NCBI RefSeq assembly: GCF_016862075.1
Contig: NZ_BOMG01000080.1
Location: 1 to 64,000 of the forward strand
DNA: 64,000 nucleotides
Direction of reading: 5' to 3'
Source of the DNA: Actinoplanes couchii
Lineage (GTDB): Bacteria > Actinomycetota > Actinomycetes > Mycobacteriales > Micromonosporaceae
A model generated the notes under the pieces. The model was not told where the DNA came from. It searched no databases and worked only from the letters and a program-made list of their open reading frames with translations. Shown one piece after another: positions 1 through 8,473 of the stretch (the first letter of the stretch is position 1; every line of letters starts with the position of its first letter). The position numbers and the translations under genes were made by a program.

Positions 1-3
1 GGG

Positions 4-59
4 GGGCGGCGGGCGGCGGGCGGCGGGCGGCGGGCGGCGGGCGGCGGGCGGCGGGCGGC
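4..59. repeat. Heptanucleotide tandem repeat GGGCGGC x8
   Basis: Eight exact head-to-tail copies of GGGCGGC, followed by one more GGGG run. Regular GGG runs separated by four bases could form a G-quadruplex on this strand. It lies just past the 3' end of the leftward gene at 97-477. Function is unknown; slipped-strand expansion is likely. Confidence 0.9.
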
Positions 60-96
60 GGGGACCGGAGGGTCGGAGTGGGGCTGCCGGGAGGGG

Positions 97-477
97 TTAT
101 GGGGATGAGCGTTGTTTGCCGGCTGTTCGGGGGCGTGGGCGGCCTGCCACCGAGACGCAGATGCCGTGCACCCGGGGATGGCCGGTCCAGCCGTTGACCC
201 GCCCGCGGTTGTTGCTGATCTGGACCCGGGATCGCTGGTGATCGATGGCGGACACCAGGTGCAGGTATGTGGTGCCGGCCACCCGGGCCAGGACGATGTC
301 GCCGACCTCCAGGGCCGCAGGCCGCACGGGGGCGACGGTCACCGGGTCACCGCTGTTGATCAAAGGGATCATGGAGTTGCCCCGGGGGCGGAACGTGACG
401 GTCTCGCCGGCGGTGACGCGGCGGGCCACGGAGTCGAGAGCTCCCATCGGCCCAGGCTGGCAGCGTTGTCGATGCAC
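97..477 (-). CDS. S24/S26 (LexA/signal-peptidase-like) fold protein, probably inactive
   Basis: A 126-residue protein resembling the S24/S26 serine-protease-like fold. The GNSM motif (residues 33-36) carries the usual nucleophile serine, followed by a GDPVTVAP strand and a LEVGDIVLARV strand. The C-terminal part has the NNRG and NGWTG pieces seen in small actinobacterial S24-like proteins. In relatives I know, a lysine follows the YLHLV strand; here residue 76 is serine, so the Ser-Lys dyad seems to be missing. There is no DNA-binding domain and no membrane segment. The ATG at 477 is used; ATG 447 is an alternative. It is transcribed away from the next gene. Family assignment is moderately sure; activity is doubtful. 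Confidence 0.65.
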   Translation of the reverse strand: MHRQRCQPGPMGALDSVARRVTAGETVTFRPRGNSMIPLINSGDPVTVAPVRPAALEVGDIVLARVAGTTYLHLVSAIDHQRSRVQISNNRGRVNGWTGHPRVHGICVSVAGRPRPRTAGKQRSSP

Positions 478-521
478 AGCAAGCGAATATCGTCAAGCTG
501 TCCGTTCGGCCGGAGAACACC

Positions 522-533
522 TAGGTTTGGATC
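522..533 (+). promoter_or_regulatory. -10 box of a leaderless transcript
   Basis: TAGGTT at 522-527 lies 6 nt before the ATG at 534, which is the spacing expected for an actinobacterial leaderless mRNA. No Shine-Dalgarno sequence precedes the ATG. Confidence 0.55.
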
Positions 534-1055
534 ATGAAGAACGTCCGGGAGTGGCTGCGTGAGCGTGGCACGGAGAGTGTCACGCATCCGGGTGGGACGC
601 TCTATGCGCACCTGTGTCGGGTCGAGGAGCGGCTGGCGGCGATCGGCTACGACCCGGTGGTCCAGTCCGCGGGCCTGGCGCATGCCGCGTACGGGACGGA
701 CGGTTTCGATCTTGCCCTGGTCTTCTGGCAGGACCGGCAGACGCTGTCCGATCTGATCGGCCGGGACGCGGAGGAGCTAGTCTATCTGTACGGTTCGTGT
801 GATCGCAAGGCGAGCTGGCCGGACCTGGCGGCGACGCACCGGGTGACGGATCGGTTCACCGGCGGGGTGGTCCGGCTGGCGGACTGGCAGGTGACGCCGT
901 TCGTGGACCTGTCGGTGGTCAACGAGCTGGATGTCCTGGAGCACGATCCGGCGCTGCTGGCGAAGCACCGCGAATACTTCACCGACCTGTTCGCGTCGTG
1001 GGAGCCGATGATGTCCCCGGCGGTGGCGACCGAGGCCGCCCGCCTGTTCAGATAG
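534..1055 (+). CDS. HD-like small protein (DUF6817-like)
   Basis: A 173-residue protein that I place, with moderate confidence, in an HD-domain-related actinobacterial family (DUF6817-like). Visible traits are the LYAHLCRVEERL helix, the AGLAHAAYGTDGF segment (histidine/aspartate-rich, like metal-binding HD motifs) and ELVYLYGSCDR. The start follows a -10 box directly and looks leaderless. Its 3' end overlaps that of the convergent acyl-CoA-dehydrogenase-like gene by 8 bp. No substrate can be inferred. Confidence 0.7.
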   Translation: MKNVREWLRERGTESVTHPGGTLYAHLCRVEERLAAIGYDPVVQSAGLAHAAYGTDGFDLALVFWQDRQTLSDLIGRDAEELVYLYGSCDRKASWPDLAATHRVTDRFTGGVVRLADWQVTPFVDLSVVNELDVLEHDPALLAKHREYFTDLFASWEPMMSPAVATEAARLFR

Positions 1056-2094
1056 CACTAAATCGTAAAATGTCCGAAAAATGTTTGAGCTGAGCCTCCC
1101 GCACCACCGCCGACTGCCCCTGCACCAGCAGGAACAGAGCCGACCGGGCATGCAACTGCGCGACGTCGTCATCGGCCAGCCCCCGCCCGGACCGCGCCGC
1201 CACGAGCGCGCGGGTGACCGTACCCAAGGCCTCCCCGATGTCGATTTTGATCCGCAGCCGTAGATCGAGCGCCCCGCCGGAATCGGTGAGCCGGTAGGCG
1301 TCGGCCCGCAGCCGCTCGATCCGGGGTCGCCAGGCAGCGGCGACGTCCCGGGCGAGCGGGTCGGCCGATGCGTCGAGTTCGCGAAGAACAGCGGCGGCCA
1401 GCCCGAAATGATGCGGTTTGGCATCACTGCTGTGCGCGAGGTCGGCGGCCCGCCAGGACGCCAGGTCCTGAACCGACAGCACATGCTCCTCGGGCACGAC
1501 GACGCCGTCCAGGAGAACCCGCCAGGTGTGACTCCCGGTGACCGCACTCAACCGCAGCGGACTGGCCACCATCCGCGGCGTGACCGGCACCAGCGCGGTG
1601 ATCACGCTGTCCTGGGCGGGGTCGACGGCGGCGACGGCGAGTGACCGGTTGAGTCCCCACCCGCTGACCCACGAGACCTGCCCGTCGAAGATCCACCCGT
1701 CAGGCGTGCGGGCGGCCTTGATGAACCGCTCCGGGTACCGCCGCACGTCACTGACGGCCGCCCCGACAAGCTCCTGTCCGCGAACGATCAGCGACGCCAG
1801 TTCACTGCGGGGTTCACCGATGCGCCCGGCGATCGGCGCGTGCTGAGCCCAGACGAGCCACGTGTTGAGACAGGCGCCCGCGATGATCTCGTGCAGGTGC
1901 CGGTCCCCGTGCACGTCGAGGCCGGCCCCGCCGTACGACTCGGGCGCCAGATGGTTGAGCGCCCCGATCTCGCCCAGCGCGCTGACGACGTCGGGTGAGA
2001 CCCCGTCCCGATCGGTCTCCAGTGCTCTCGGTCGTAGCCGTGTGTCAGCGAACGCTTGCACGCGGTCGAGAAAACTACCAGTGGCGCCAGTCAC
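1048..2094 (-). CDS. Acyl-CoA dehydrogenase-family flavoprotein
   Basis: A 348-residue member of the acyl-CoA dehydrogenase superfamily, closest in feel to the SfnB/DszC flavin-dependent monooxygenases. It has an N-terminal helical domain (LGEIGALNHLAPESYGGAGLD), a central beta domain (GQVSWVSGWGLNRSL) and a C-terminal helical bundle. The GTG at 2094 lies 6 nt downstream of a TAGGAT box read on this strand (complement 2101-2106), so the mRNA is probably leaderless. It diverges from the organosulfur-type ABC operon and shares its 66-bp control region, which suggests shared regulation. FMN or FAD as cofactor is known for the family. Substrate is unknown. Confidence 0.75.
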   Translation of the reverse strand: MTGATGSFLDRVQAFADTRLRPRALETDRDGVSPDVVSALGEIGALNHLAPESYGGAGLDVHGDRHLHEIIAGACLNTWLVWAQHAPIAGRIGEPRSELASLIVRGQELVGAAVSDVRRYPERFIKAARTPDGWIFDGQVSWVSGWGLNRSLAVAAVDPAQDSVITALVPVTPRMVASPLRLSAVTGSHTWRVLLDGVVVPEEHVLSVQDLASWRAADLAHSSDAKPHHFGLAAAVLRELDASADPLARDVAAAWRPRIERLRADAYRLTDSGGALDLRLRIKIDIGEALGTVTRALVAARSGRGLADDDVAQLHARSALFLLVQGQSAVVREAQLKHFSDILRFSAI

Positions 2095-2160
2095 GATTTA
2101 ATCCTATCTTCTCTATAGGCTTTATAGTCTACGGCACACGCTGAACCTCGGGAGACATCT
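2095..2160. promoter_or_regulatory. Divergent promoter region of the ABC/monooxygenase locus
   Basis: An AT-rich island in GC-rich DNA. It holds the leftward -10 (complement 2101-2106) and a rightward -10 candidate TATAGT at 2123-2128. CCTAT and ATAGG form a small inverted repeat (2103-2119). GGGA about 10 nt before the ATG at 2161 can serve as ribosome binding site. Confidence 0.5.
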
Positions 2161-3879
2161 ATGTCCGACCTCCGTAGTTCCATCGAGACAGCCGAATCCG
2201 GCCGCCGCAGATGGCCCTGGATAACCGGCGCCTCCGTGCTCGCCGTGTTGCTCGTGGCCGGCATCGGATTCGCTGTCACCCGCGGCGGCGAGGCCGGTGC
2301 CGCCGCCGGTGACAGCGGCGCTCCGGTCCGCGGCGGCACCCTCCAGTTCGCCCTGATCGACTACCAGCGCAGCCCCGACATCCACTGGGGCACCAACTAC
2401 GCCGAATCGCTGATCGGCAACAACGTCACCGACAAACTGACCTGGCAGGACCCGCGGACCGGCGAGATCACCCCGTGGCTCGCCGAGAAGTGGGAGTACA
2501 ACATCGACCTCACCGAGTACACCTTCCACCTGCGCAGGGATGTCACGTTCAGCGACGGCACCCCGTTCGACGCGGCGGCGGTCAAGGCCAATTTCGATCA
2601 GTACGTGCACGGCGACGAGAAGCTCGGCATCAACCCCAACGGCGCCGTCCTGCTGCCGGGTTACGTCGAGACGGCCACCCCGGATGCGTACACGGCGGTC
2701 GTGAAGTTCGAAAAGCCCCTGGCCAGTTTCCTGCAGGCGTCCAGTTTCACCGCGAACGCGCAGCCCGGTTTCCTGTCGCTGAACACGCTCGAGCTCAGCG
2801 CCGAGCAGCGCACCGACCCGACGAAGATCATCGGAACCGGCCCGTTCGTGTACGAGTCGTGGGAGGAGCAGGTCAAGACGGTCCTGGTGAAGCGGCCCGG
2901 CTACCACTGGGCGCCGCCGGCCATCGGGCACACCGGCGAGGCGTACCTCGACCGGATCGTCTTCAACACCATCCCGGAAGCCAGCGTCCGCACCGGCAGC
3001 CTCGCCTCCGGCACCGTCGACGCGACCCTGGACGTCGGCACCACCGACGAGAAGCCGCTGGCCGACCAGGGCTTCACCATCATTTCCAGGGGCGTCTCCG
3101 GTACGGCGATCTACTTCAACTTCAACTCGCAGTTGTTCCCGACCAACGACATCGCCGTCCGCAAGGCCATCCAACTCGGCTGGGACCGGACCGCCGTCGA
3201 GAAGACCGTGCTGACCGGCTCCTACCGGATCGCCACCTCGGTGCTGGCCGATTCCGTTCAGGGTTACGCCGACTACAGCAACAGCGTCCTCAAGTACGAC
3301 CCGGCCGCCGCCGAGAAACTCCTCGACGACGCCGGCTGGGTCGAGGGCACCGACGGCATCCGCGCCAAGGACGGCAAACGCCTGCAGCTCAAGCTCCTCG
3401 GCATCAACAACCTGGTGGTCAACAAACCCGCCTACGAGTCGGTCCAGCAGGACCTGCAGAAGATCGGCATCGACCTGCAGCTGACCGTCGTCCCGATCCC
3501 CGATTACGCCGCCCAGATCGCCAAGGCCGAGACCGACTGGAACATCACCGCCGCCAACCGGTCCCGCAACGACCCGGCCGCCCTCAACCTGGTCTACGCC
3601 CCGACGCTCGGCAACAGCAGCTACCTGGCGGAGGGCAAGTCGACAGGCATCGACATCGCCGAGGTCAGCGACACCCTCGCCAAGCTGGAGACCACCCTCG
3701 ACAAGACCCGGCGCGACGCCTACACCAAGGCCGCCCAGGACCTGCTCCTGGAGAAATACGCCCTGGTCAACCCGATCTACAACCCGTCCCAGGTGATCGC
3801 CCACTCGCCGAAGGTGCACGGGATCATCTTCGACGCCCAGTCCCGCAACCACTTCGTCGACGCCTGGAAGACCAAGTAG
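2161..3879 (+). CDS. ABC transporter substrate-binding protein, peptide/nickel (SBP_bac_5) type
   Basis: A 572-residue extracytoplasmic solute-binding protein of family 5. A hydrophobic segment at about residues 19-38 anchors or exports it. I see no lipobox cysteine, so it may stay membrane-anchored instead of being a lipoprotein. The mature part starts with GGTLQFALIDY and contains the family-typical DGTPFDAAAVKANFD and IIGTGPFVYESW. Stop and next start are adjacent (TAG then ATG at 3880), so it is the first gene of a transport operon. The neighbours (luciferase-like monooxygenases) match the context of the KPN_01854-type binding proteins, which suggests uptake of a small organic sulfur or heteroatom compound, not peptides. 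The substrate is inference. Confidence 0.9.
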   Translation: MSDLRSSIETAESGRRRWPWITGASVLAVLLVAGIGFAVTRGGEAGAAAGDSGAPVRGGTLQFALIDYQRSPDIHWGTNYAESLIGNNVTDKLTWQDPRTGEITPWLAEKWEYNIDLTEYTFHLRRDVTFSDGTPFDAAAVKANFDQYVHGDEKLGINPNGAVLLPGYVETATPDAYTAVVKFEKPLASFLQASSFTANAQPGFLSLNTLELSAEQRTDPTKIIGTGPFVYESWEEQVKTVLVKRPGYHWAPPAIGHTGEAYLDRIVFNTIPEASVRTGSLASGTVDATLDVGTTDEKPLADQGFTIISRGVSGTAIYFNFNSQLFPTNDIAVRKAIQLGWDRTAVEKTVLTGSYRIATSVLADSVQGYADYSNSVLKYDPAAAEKLLDDAGWVEGTDGIRAKDGKRLQLKLLGINNLVVNKPAYESVQQDLQKIGIDLQLTVVPIPDYAAQIAKAETDWNITAANRSRNDPAALNLVYAPTLGNSSYLAEGKSTGIDIAEVSDTLAKLETTLDKTRRDAYTKAAQDLLLEKYALVNPIYNPSQVIAHSPKVHGIIFDAQSRNHFVDAWKTK

Positions 3880-4833
3880 ATGCTGCGCTACGTCACGTTG
3901 AAGGTCGGCCGGGCCTTGTTCGTGGTCTGGGCCGCGTTCACGGTCACCTTCGTCCTGCTCTTCGTCCTCCCGGCCAACCCGGTGGACCTGCTCTTCGACC
4001 CGGCGGAGATCAACAGCATTCCCGCTGAGGTACGCGAGCGGGTCGCCGAGAACTACGGGTTCAACAAGCCCGTCATCCTGCAGTACCTGGACCGGCTCGG
4101 GCACGCCCTGACCGGAGACTTCGGCAACTCGGTGCAGTCCGGCCGGCCCGTGGTCACCGCGATCACCGACGTGCTGCCCAGCACCCTGGTGCTCGCCGCC
4201 GCGGCGCTGGTGCTGGCCGTCCTGATCGCCTTCGGCATCGCCCTGGTCGCGACCGCCACCCGCCGGCCGTGGCTGCGCGACCTGGTCGAGGCGTGGCCGT
4301 CCGGGGCGGTGTCGGTGCCGGTGTTCCTGTCCGGGATCCTGATGCTGCAAATCTTCTCGTTCCGGCTCGGCTGGTTCCCGTCGTTCGGCGACGACGGCTG
4401 GCGCAGCCTGATCCTGCCGCTGGTCACCCTCGCCGTCCCGGTCGCCGGGCCGATCGCGCAGTTGCTGGTCCGCAGTTTCCGCACCGAGTTCGCCGCCGGT
4501 TACGTCACCACCAGCTGGGCCAAAGGCGCCACCCGCTCCGGGATCATCGTGCGCGACGTGTTCCGCAACGCCGCCCTGCCCGCGCTGACCATCGCCGGTG
4601 TCACGTTCGGCAACCTGATCGCCGGCAGTGTCATCACCGAGACGGTCTTCGCCCGCAAGGGCATCGGCCGGATGACCCAGACCGCCATCAACACCCTCGA
4701 CGTGCCCCTGGTCGCCGGGATCGTGGTGCTGGTGGCGGCCACGTTCGCCCTGATCAACCTGATCGTCGACCTGATCTGTCCGGTCCTCGACCCGCGGCTG
4801 CGTGCCGCCCTCACCGCCGGAGCCCCGGCATGA
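3880..4833 (+). CDS. ABC transporter permease, DppB type
   Basis: A 317-residue integral membrane protein with an N-terminal transmembrane helix (FVVWAAFTVTFVLLFVLP), a periplasmic loop ending in GDFGNSVQSGRPV, and five further helices. The cytoplasmic EAA-like loop is near GATRSGIIVRDVFRNAALPA. It is the first of two inner-membrane subunits of a peptide/nickel-type importer. It starts immediately after the binding-protein stop and overlaps the next permease by the ATGA at 4830-4833, so translation is probably coupled. Confidence 0.92.
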   Translation: MLRYVTLKVGRALFVVWAAFTVTFVLLFVLPANPVDLLFDPAEINSIPAEVRERVAENYGFNKPVILQYLDRLGHALTGDFGNSVQSGRPVVTAITDVLPSTLVLAAAALVLAVLIAFGIALVATATRRPWLRDLVEAWPSGAVSVPVFLSGILMLQIFSFRLGWFPSFGDDGWRSLILPLVTLAVPVAGPIAQLLVRSFRTEFAAGYVTTSWAKGATRSGIIVRDVFRNAALPALTIAGVTFGNLIAGSVITETVFARKGIGRMTQTAINTLDVPLVAGIVVLVAATFALINLIVDLICPVLDPRLRAALTAGAPA

Positions 4834-5630
4834 TCGCCCGCCGGCCGTTCCTGCTGCTGTCCTGGCTGGTCGTGCTCGTCGCGGTCGGCTGGGCGATCGC
4901 CCCGGGCCTGTTCACCTCGTTCGATCCGCTGTCCGGGGACTCGGCGGCCAGTTTCGCCCCGCCGAGCGCCGAGCACTGGTTCGGCACCGACCGCCTCGGC
5001 CGTGACCTGTTCGCCCGCAGTGTCCACGGCGCCCGCACCACCCTCACCGCCACCCTCCTCGCCGTCCTGATCGCTTTCGGCCTCGGTGCGGTCGTGGGCT
5101 TGGCCGCCGGGTTCGCCGGGGGAGTGGTGGACACCGCGATCATGCGGGTCGTCGACGTCTTCCTGGCCATCCCGAGCCTGCTGCTGGCGATGGTGGTGGT
5201 GTCGGTGCTCGGCTACTCCACCCACAACATCGCCCTCGCCGTCGGTATCTCGTCGATCGCGTCGTTCGCCCGGGTGATGCGCTCGCAGGTGCTGACGGTG
5301 GTCAACCAGGACTACGTGAAGGCCGCGTACGGGCTGGGGGTCGGCCGGTTCGCGGTGATGTGGCGGCACGTGGTCCCGAACTCGCTCAGCTCGGTGGTGG
5401 CGCTGGCCGCCCTCGAGGTCGGCGCCGGAGTCCTGGCGGTGGCGTCGCTCGGGTTCCTCGGCTACGGCGCGCCACCACCGCAGCCGGAGTGGGGGCTGCT
5501 GGTGGCCGAGGGCCGCGACTACGTGGCGGTCCACCCGTGGGCGTCGATCCTGCCCGGCCTGGCGCTGGCCGCCGTGGTCATCGCCACCCACCGCATCAGC
5601 ACCTCGTTCCGTAGGGAGGCCGGCCGATGA
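4830..5630 (+). CDS. ABC transporter permease, DppC type
   Basis: A 266-residue second permease. The frame stays open far upstream, but the real start is the ATG at 4830 overlapping the previous stop. This gives the proper N-terminal helix and the DppC-type segment HWFGTDRLGRDLFARSVHGARTTL. Five or six transmembrane helices follow, with the EAA loop around VNQDYVKAAYGLGVGRFAVMWRHVVPNS. It overlaps the ATPase gene by ATGA at 5627-5630. Confidence 0.92.
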   Translation: MIARRPFLLLSWLVVLVAVGWAIAPGLFTSFDPLSGDSAASFAPPSAEHWFGTDRLGRDLFARSVHGARTTLTATLLAVLIAFGLGAVVGLAAGFAGGVVDTAIMRVVDVFLAIPSLLLAMVVVSVLGYSTHNIALAVGISSIASFARVMRSQVLTVVNQDYVKAAYGLGVGRFAVMWRHVVPNSLSSVVALAALEVGAGVLAVASLGFLGYGAPPPQPEWGLLVAEGRDYVAVHPWASILPGLALAAVVIATHRISTSFRREAGR

Positions 5631-7255
5631 CCACATCGACGGACCAGTTGTTGACCGTCGGCGCGCTGGCCGTCGACTACCGCACCGGCCGGCAGTGGAC
5701 CCCGGCGGTGCGCGGGGTGAGCCTGACCGTGCGGGCCGGCGAGTTCGTGTCGCTGGTCGGCGAGTCGGGCTCCGGCAAGACCACCCTCATCCAGGGCGCG
5801 CTCGGGCTGCTGCCGGACGCGGCGCGGATCACCGGCGGGTCGATCGCCTACGCCGACGTGGACGTGACCGGCTGGAACGACCGGAAGATGGCGCTCGTAC
5901 GCGGCAATTACGTGGGTTTTGTCCCGCAGGATCCGAACACGTCACTGAACCCGGTCAAGCGCATCGGCACGCAGGTCCTCGAGGCGGTCCGGTTCAACCG
6001 GCCCCGCAACGACGCCACCGCTTACCGCGAGGCGGCTCTGGAGAGTCTGCGCACCGCCGGGCTGACCGACGCGGAACGGGTCTTCCACCAGTATCCGCAC
6101 GAGCTGTCCGGCGGCATGAAACAGCGGGCCCTGATCGCGATCGCCCTGGCCGGCCAGCCGAGGATCATCGTCGCGGACGAGCCGACCAGCGCCCTGGACG
6201 TCACCGTCCAGAAACGGATCCTGGACCACCTGGCCGGTCTGCGTGAGCGGCTCGGCATCGGGATCCTGCTGGTCACCCACGATCTCGGGGTCGCGCTGGA
6301 ACGCTCCGACCGGATCCTGGTCATGCAGTCCGGCGAGATCGTCGAAGAAGGCCCGGTCGCGCAGGTTCTCGCCGGGGCGACCAGCGACTACACGCGACGG
6401 TTGCTCGATGCGGCGCCCTCCCGGCACGCCGGCCGGCTTCAACCCCGCTTGCCGGTACGCCCGGCCGGCCCCGCCGGCGGCCCGGTGCTGCGGGCCGACG
6501 GGCTGACCCGTACGTACCGGCTGCACGGCGGCCGGCAGTTGCGGGCCCTCGACGACGCCGGCCTGATCGTGCGCCCGGGCACCACGCACGCGATCGTCGG
6601 GGAGTCCGGCGCCGGCAAGTCCACCCTCGCCGGGATCCTCGCCGGATTCCACCGGCCCGACACCGGGACCGTGCACGCCGGCGACCACGAGATCACCGCG
6701 CTGGGCCGCAAGCAGTTGCGGGACGTACGGCGGGATCTGCAGTTCGTCTTCCAGAACCCGTTCACCTCGCTGGATCCGCGGTTCACCGTGCGGCGGCTGA
6801 TCGAGGAGCCGCTGAAGGCGTTCGGGTTGCCCACCGGCGACCGGGTCGGGGAACTGCTGCGGGCGGTGGCGCTCGACGAGGCGTTCGCCGACCGGCGGCC
6901 CGGCCAGCTGTCCGGCGGGCAACGGCAGCGGGTGGCGATCGCCCGCGCCCTGGCCCTGAACCCACGGATCATCGTGCTGGACGAGGCGGTCAGCGCGCTG
7001 GACGTGTCCGTACAGGCGCAGATCCTGCAGTTGCTCGTCGATCTTCAAGCCGAACGCGGCCTGAGTTACGTCTTCGTCACCCACGACCTGGGCGTGGTGC
7101 GGCTGGTCGCCGACGACGTCACGGTGATGAAGGACGGCCGGGTCGTGGAGACCGGGCCGGTCGGCACCGTCTTCCGTGAACCCGCGCACGACTACACACG
7201 GCAGCTGCTCGCGGCCGTTCCCGGGGCGGGCCTGACACCCGCCGGCCAGGTCTGA
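5627..7255 (+). CDS. ABC transporter ATPase, fused DppD-DppF type
   Basis: A 542-residue protein with two complete nucleotide-binding domains in one chain, replacing the separate DppD and DppF subunits. Domain 1 has Walker A GESGSGKTT (residues 45-53), a signature LSGGM near 160 and Walker B IIVADEP near 184. Domain 2 has Walker A GESGAGKST near 325, signature LSGGQ near 428 and Walker B IIVLDEA. The linker after domain 1 (SRHAGRLQPRLPVRPAGP) is proline/arginine rich. It powers the two permeases upstream. A TGAGGAGG at the stop is also the ribosome binding site of the next gene. Confidence 0.93.
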   Translation: MTTSTDQLLTVGALAVDYRTGRQWTPAVRGVSLTVRAGEFVSLVGESGSGKTTLIQGALGLLPDAARITGGSIAYADVDVTGWNDRKMALVRGNYVGFVPQDPNTSLNPVKRIGTQVLEAVRFNRPRNDATAYREAALESLRTAGLTDAERVFHQYPHELSGGMKQRALIAIALAGQPRIIVADEPTSALDVTVQKRILDHLAGLRERLGIGILLVTHDLGVALERSDRILVMQSGEIVEEGPVAQVLAGATSDYTRRLLDAAPSRHAGRLQPRLPVRPAGPAGGPVLRADGLTRTYRLHGGRQLRALDDAGLIVRPGTTHAIVGESGAGKSTLAGILAGFHRPDTGTVHAGDHEITALGRKQLRDVRRDLQFVFQNPFTSLDPRFTVRRLIEEPLKAFGLPTGDRVGELLRAVALDEAFADRRPGQLSGGQRQRVAIARALALNPRIIVLDEAVSALDVSVQAQILQLLVDLQAERGLSYVFVTHDLGVVRLVADDVTVMKDGRVVETGPVGTVFREPAHDYTRQLLAAVPGAGLTPAGQV

Positions 7256-7264
7256 GGAGGCCCC

Positions 7265-8473
7265 GTGCTGCACATCAACGTCAACATCCTCAACGCCGGG
7301 GTCTTCGGCGGCTCGTGGCGCTACCCGGGCACCGACGGGCTGGCCGCGTACGGCATCGACCACTACACGAACATCGCCCGCAAGGCCGAGCAGGCGAAAC
7401 TCGACGCGGTGTTCCTCGCCGACGGGCCGGTCCTGGACCCGAGCGTGCGGCACCGGCCGGGCAACAGCCTGGAACCGACCACGGTGCTGGCCCGGATCGC
7501 GGCGCGCACCGACCGGATCGGCCTGATCGGCACCCTGTCGTCGTCGTACAACGACCCGGTCGAGGTGGCCCGCCGCCTCGGCGACCTCGACCACGTCAGC
7601 GGCGGCCGGTTCGGCTGGAACATCGTCACCACCGCCGGGCCGGTCGCCGCCCGCAACTTCGGCCGCACCACCGAACCCGACCACGGCTGGCGCTACCGGC
7701 GGGCCGCGCAGTTCGCCGCCCAGGTCGTCGGGGCCTGGTCGCGGCGCACCGATCTGCCGTCGCCGCAGGGCCGGCCGGTGGTGGTGCAGGCCGGCGGCTC
7801 GAGCGACGGCCGGCGCCTGGCGTCCCGGGTCGGGGAGGTGATCTTCTCCGCCGACCAGGATCTGGACCACGCCCGCCGGTTCCGGCAGGAGATCCGGGCC
7901 GGGGCCGCCGCGTTCGGCCGCGACCCGGCCGAGATCGTGGTGCTGCCCGGGCTGTCCACGGTGGTCGGCAGCACCGAGGCCGAGGCCCGGTCCCGCCGGG
8001 AGCTTCTCGACGATCTTCTGCCCGCGGCGTACGGCCGGGGCCGGCTGTCCGCCCAGCTGGGTATCAGCCTCGACGGGCTGTCCGACGACGAACCGATCCC
8101 CGCCGCCCTGCTACCCGAACCGGACGACGCCGGGGGTTCGCAGACCTTCTACCGGGTGGTCAAGGACATCATCGACCGGGAGCAGCCCACCCTCGGTCAA
8201 CTGCTGAAACGGCTGTCCGGCGGGGCCGGGCACCGGATCGTCACCGGCACCCCGGAACAGATCGCCGACGACATCGAGACCTGGTACCGGGCCGGCGCCG
8301 CCGACGGGTTCAACGTCATGCCCGACGTGCTGCCGTCCGGGTTCGACGACTTCGCCGACCACGTCGTCCCCGAACTGCAGCGCCGGGGCCTGTTCCGCAC
8401 CGAGTACGAGAGCGCCACCCTGCGCGGCCACCTCGGACTCGGCCTGCCCGCTCCCGTGGAGGTGCCCGCATGA
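7265..8473 (+). CDS. FMN-dependent luciferase-like monooxygenase, NtaA/SnaA/DszA family
   Basis: A 402-residue two-component flavin monooxygenase subunit. It is close to the NtaA/SnaA/DszA group: early LNAGVFGGSWRYPG, then DAVFLADGP, GTLSSSYNDPVEVARRLGDLDHVSGGRFGWNIVTT, and the late VTGTPEQIADDIETWY. Such enzymes use reduced FMN from a separate reductase to oxidise C-S or C-N compounds. The GTG start at 7265 has a strong GAGGAGG 5 nt upstream. No flavin reductase gene is seen in the operon, so it must come from elsewhere. It overlaps the next gene by ATGA. Confidence 0.9.
   Translation: MLHINVNILNAGVFGGSWRYPGTDGLAAYGIDHYTNIARKAEQAKLDAVFLADGPVLDPSVRHRPGNSLEPTTVLARIAARTDRIGLIGTLSSSYNDPVEVARRLGDLDHVSGGRFGWNIVTTAGPVAARNFGRTTEPDHGWRYRRAAQFAAQVVGAWSRRTDLPSPQGRPVVVQAGGSSDGRRLASRVGEVIFSADQDLDHARRFRQEIRAGAAAFGRDPAEIVVLPGLSTVVGSTEAEARSRRELLDDLLPAAYGRGRLSAQLGISLDGLSDDEPIPAALLPEPDDAGGSQTFYRVVKDIIDREQPTLGQLLKRLSGGAGHRIVTGTPEQIADDIETWYRAGAADGFNVMPDVLPSGFDDFADHVVPELQRRGLFRTEYESATLRGHLGLGLPAPVEVPA

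Noticed and set aside
4..59. GGGCGGC repeat as part of a coding region
   Set aside because: No gene with family features spans it. The leftward gene ends at 97.
2122..4350. Minus-strand open frame of about 740 codons opposite the binding protein and permease
   Set aside because: It lies opposite two well-recognised genes and has no recognisable domain or ribosome binding site.
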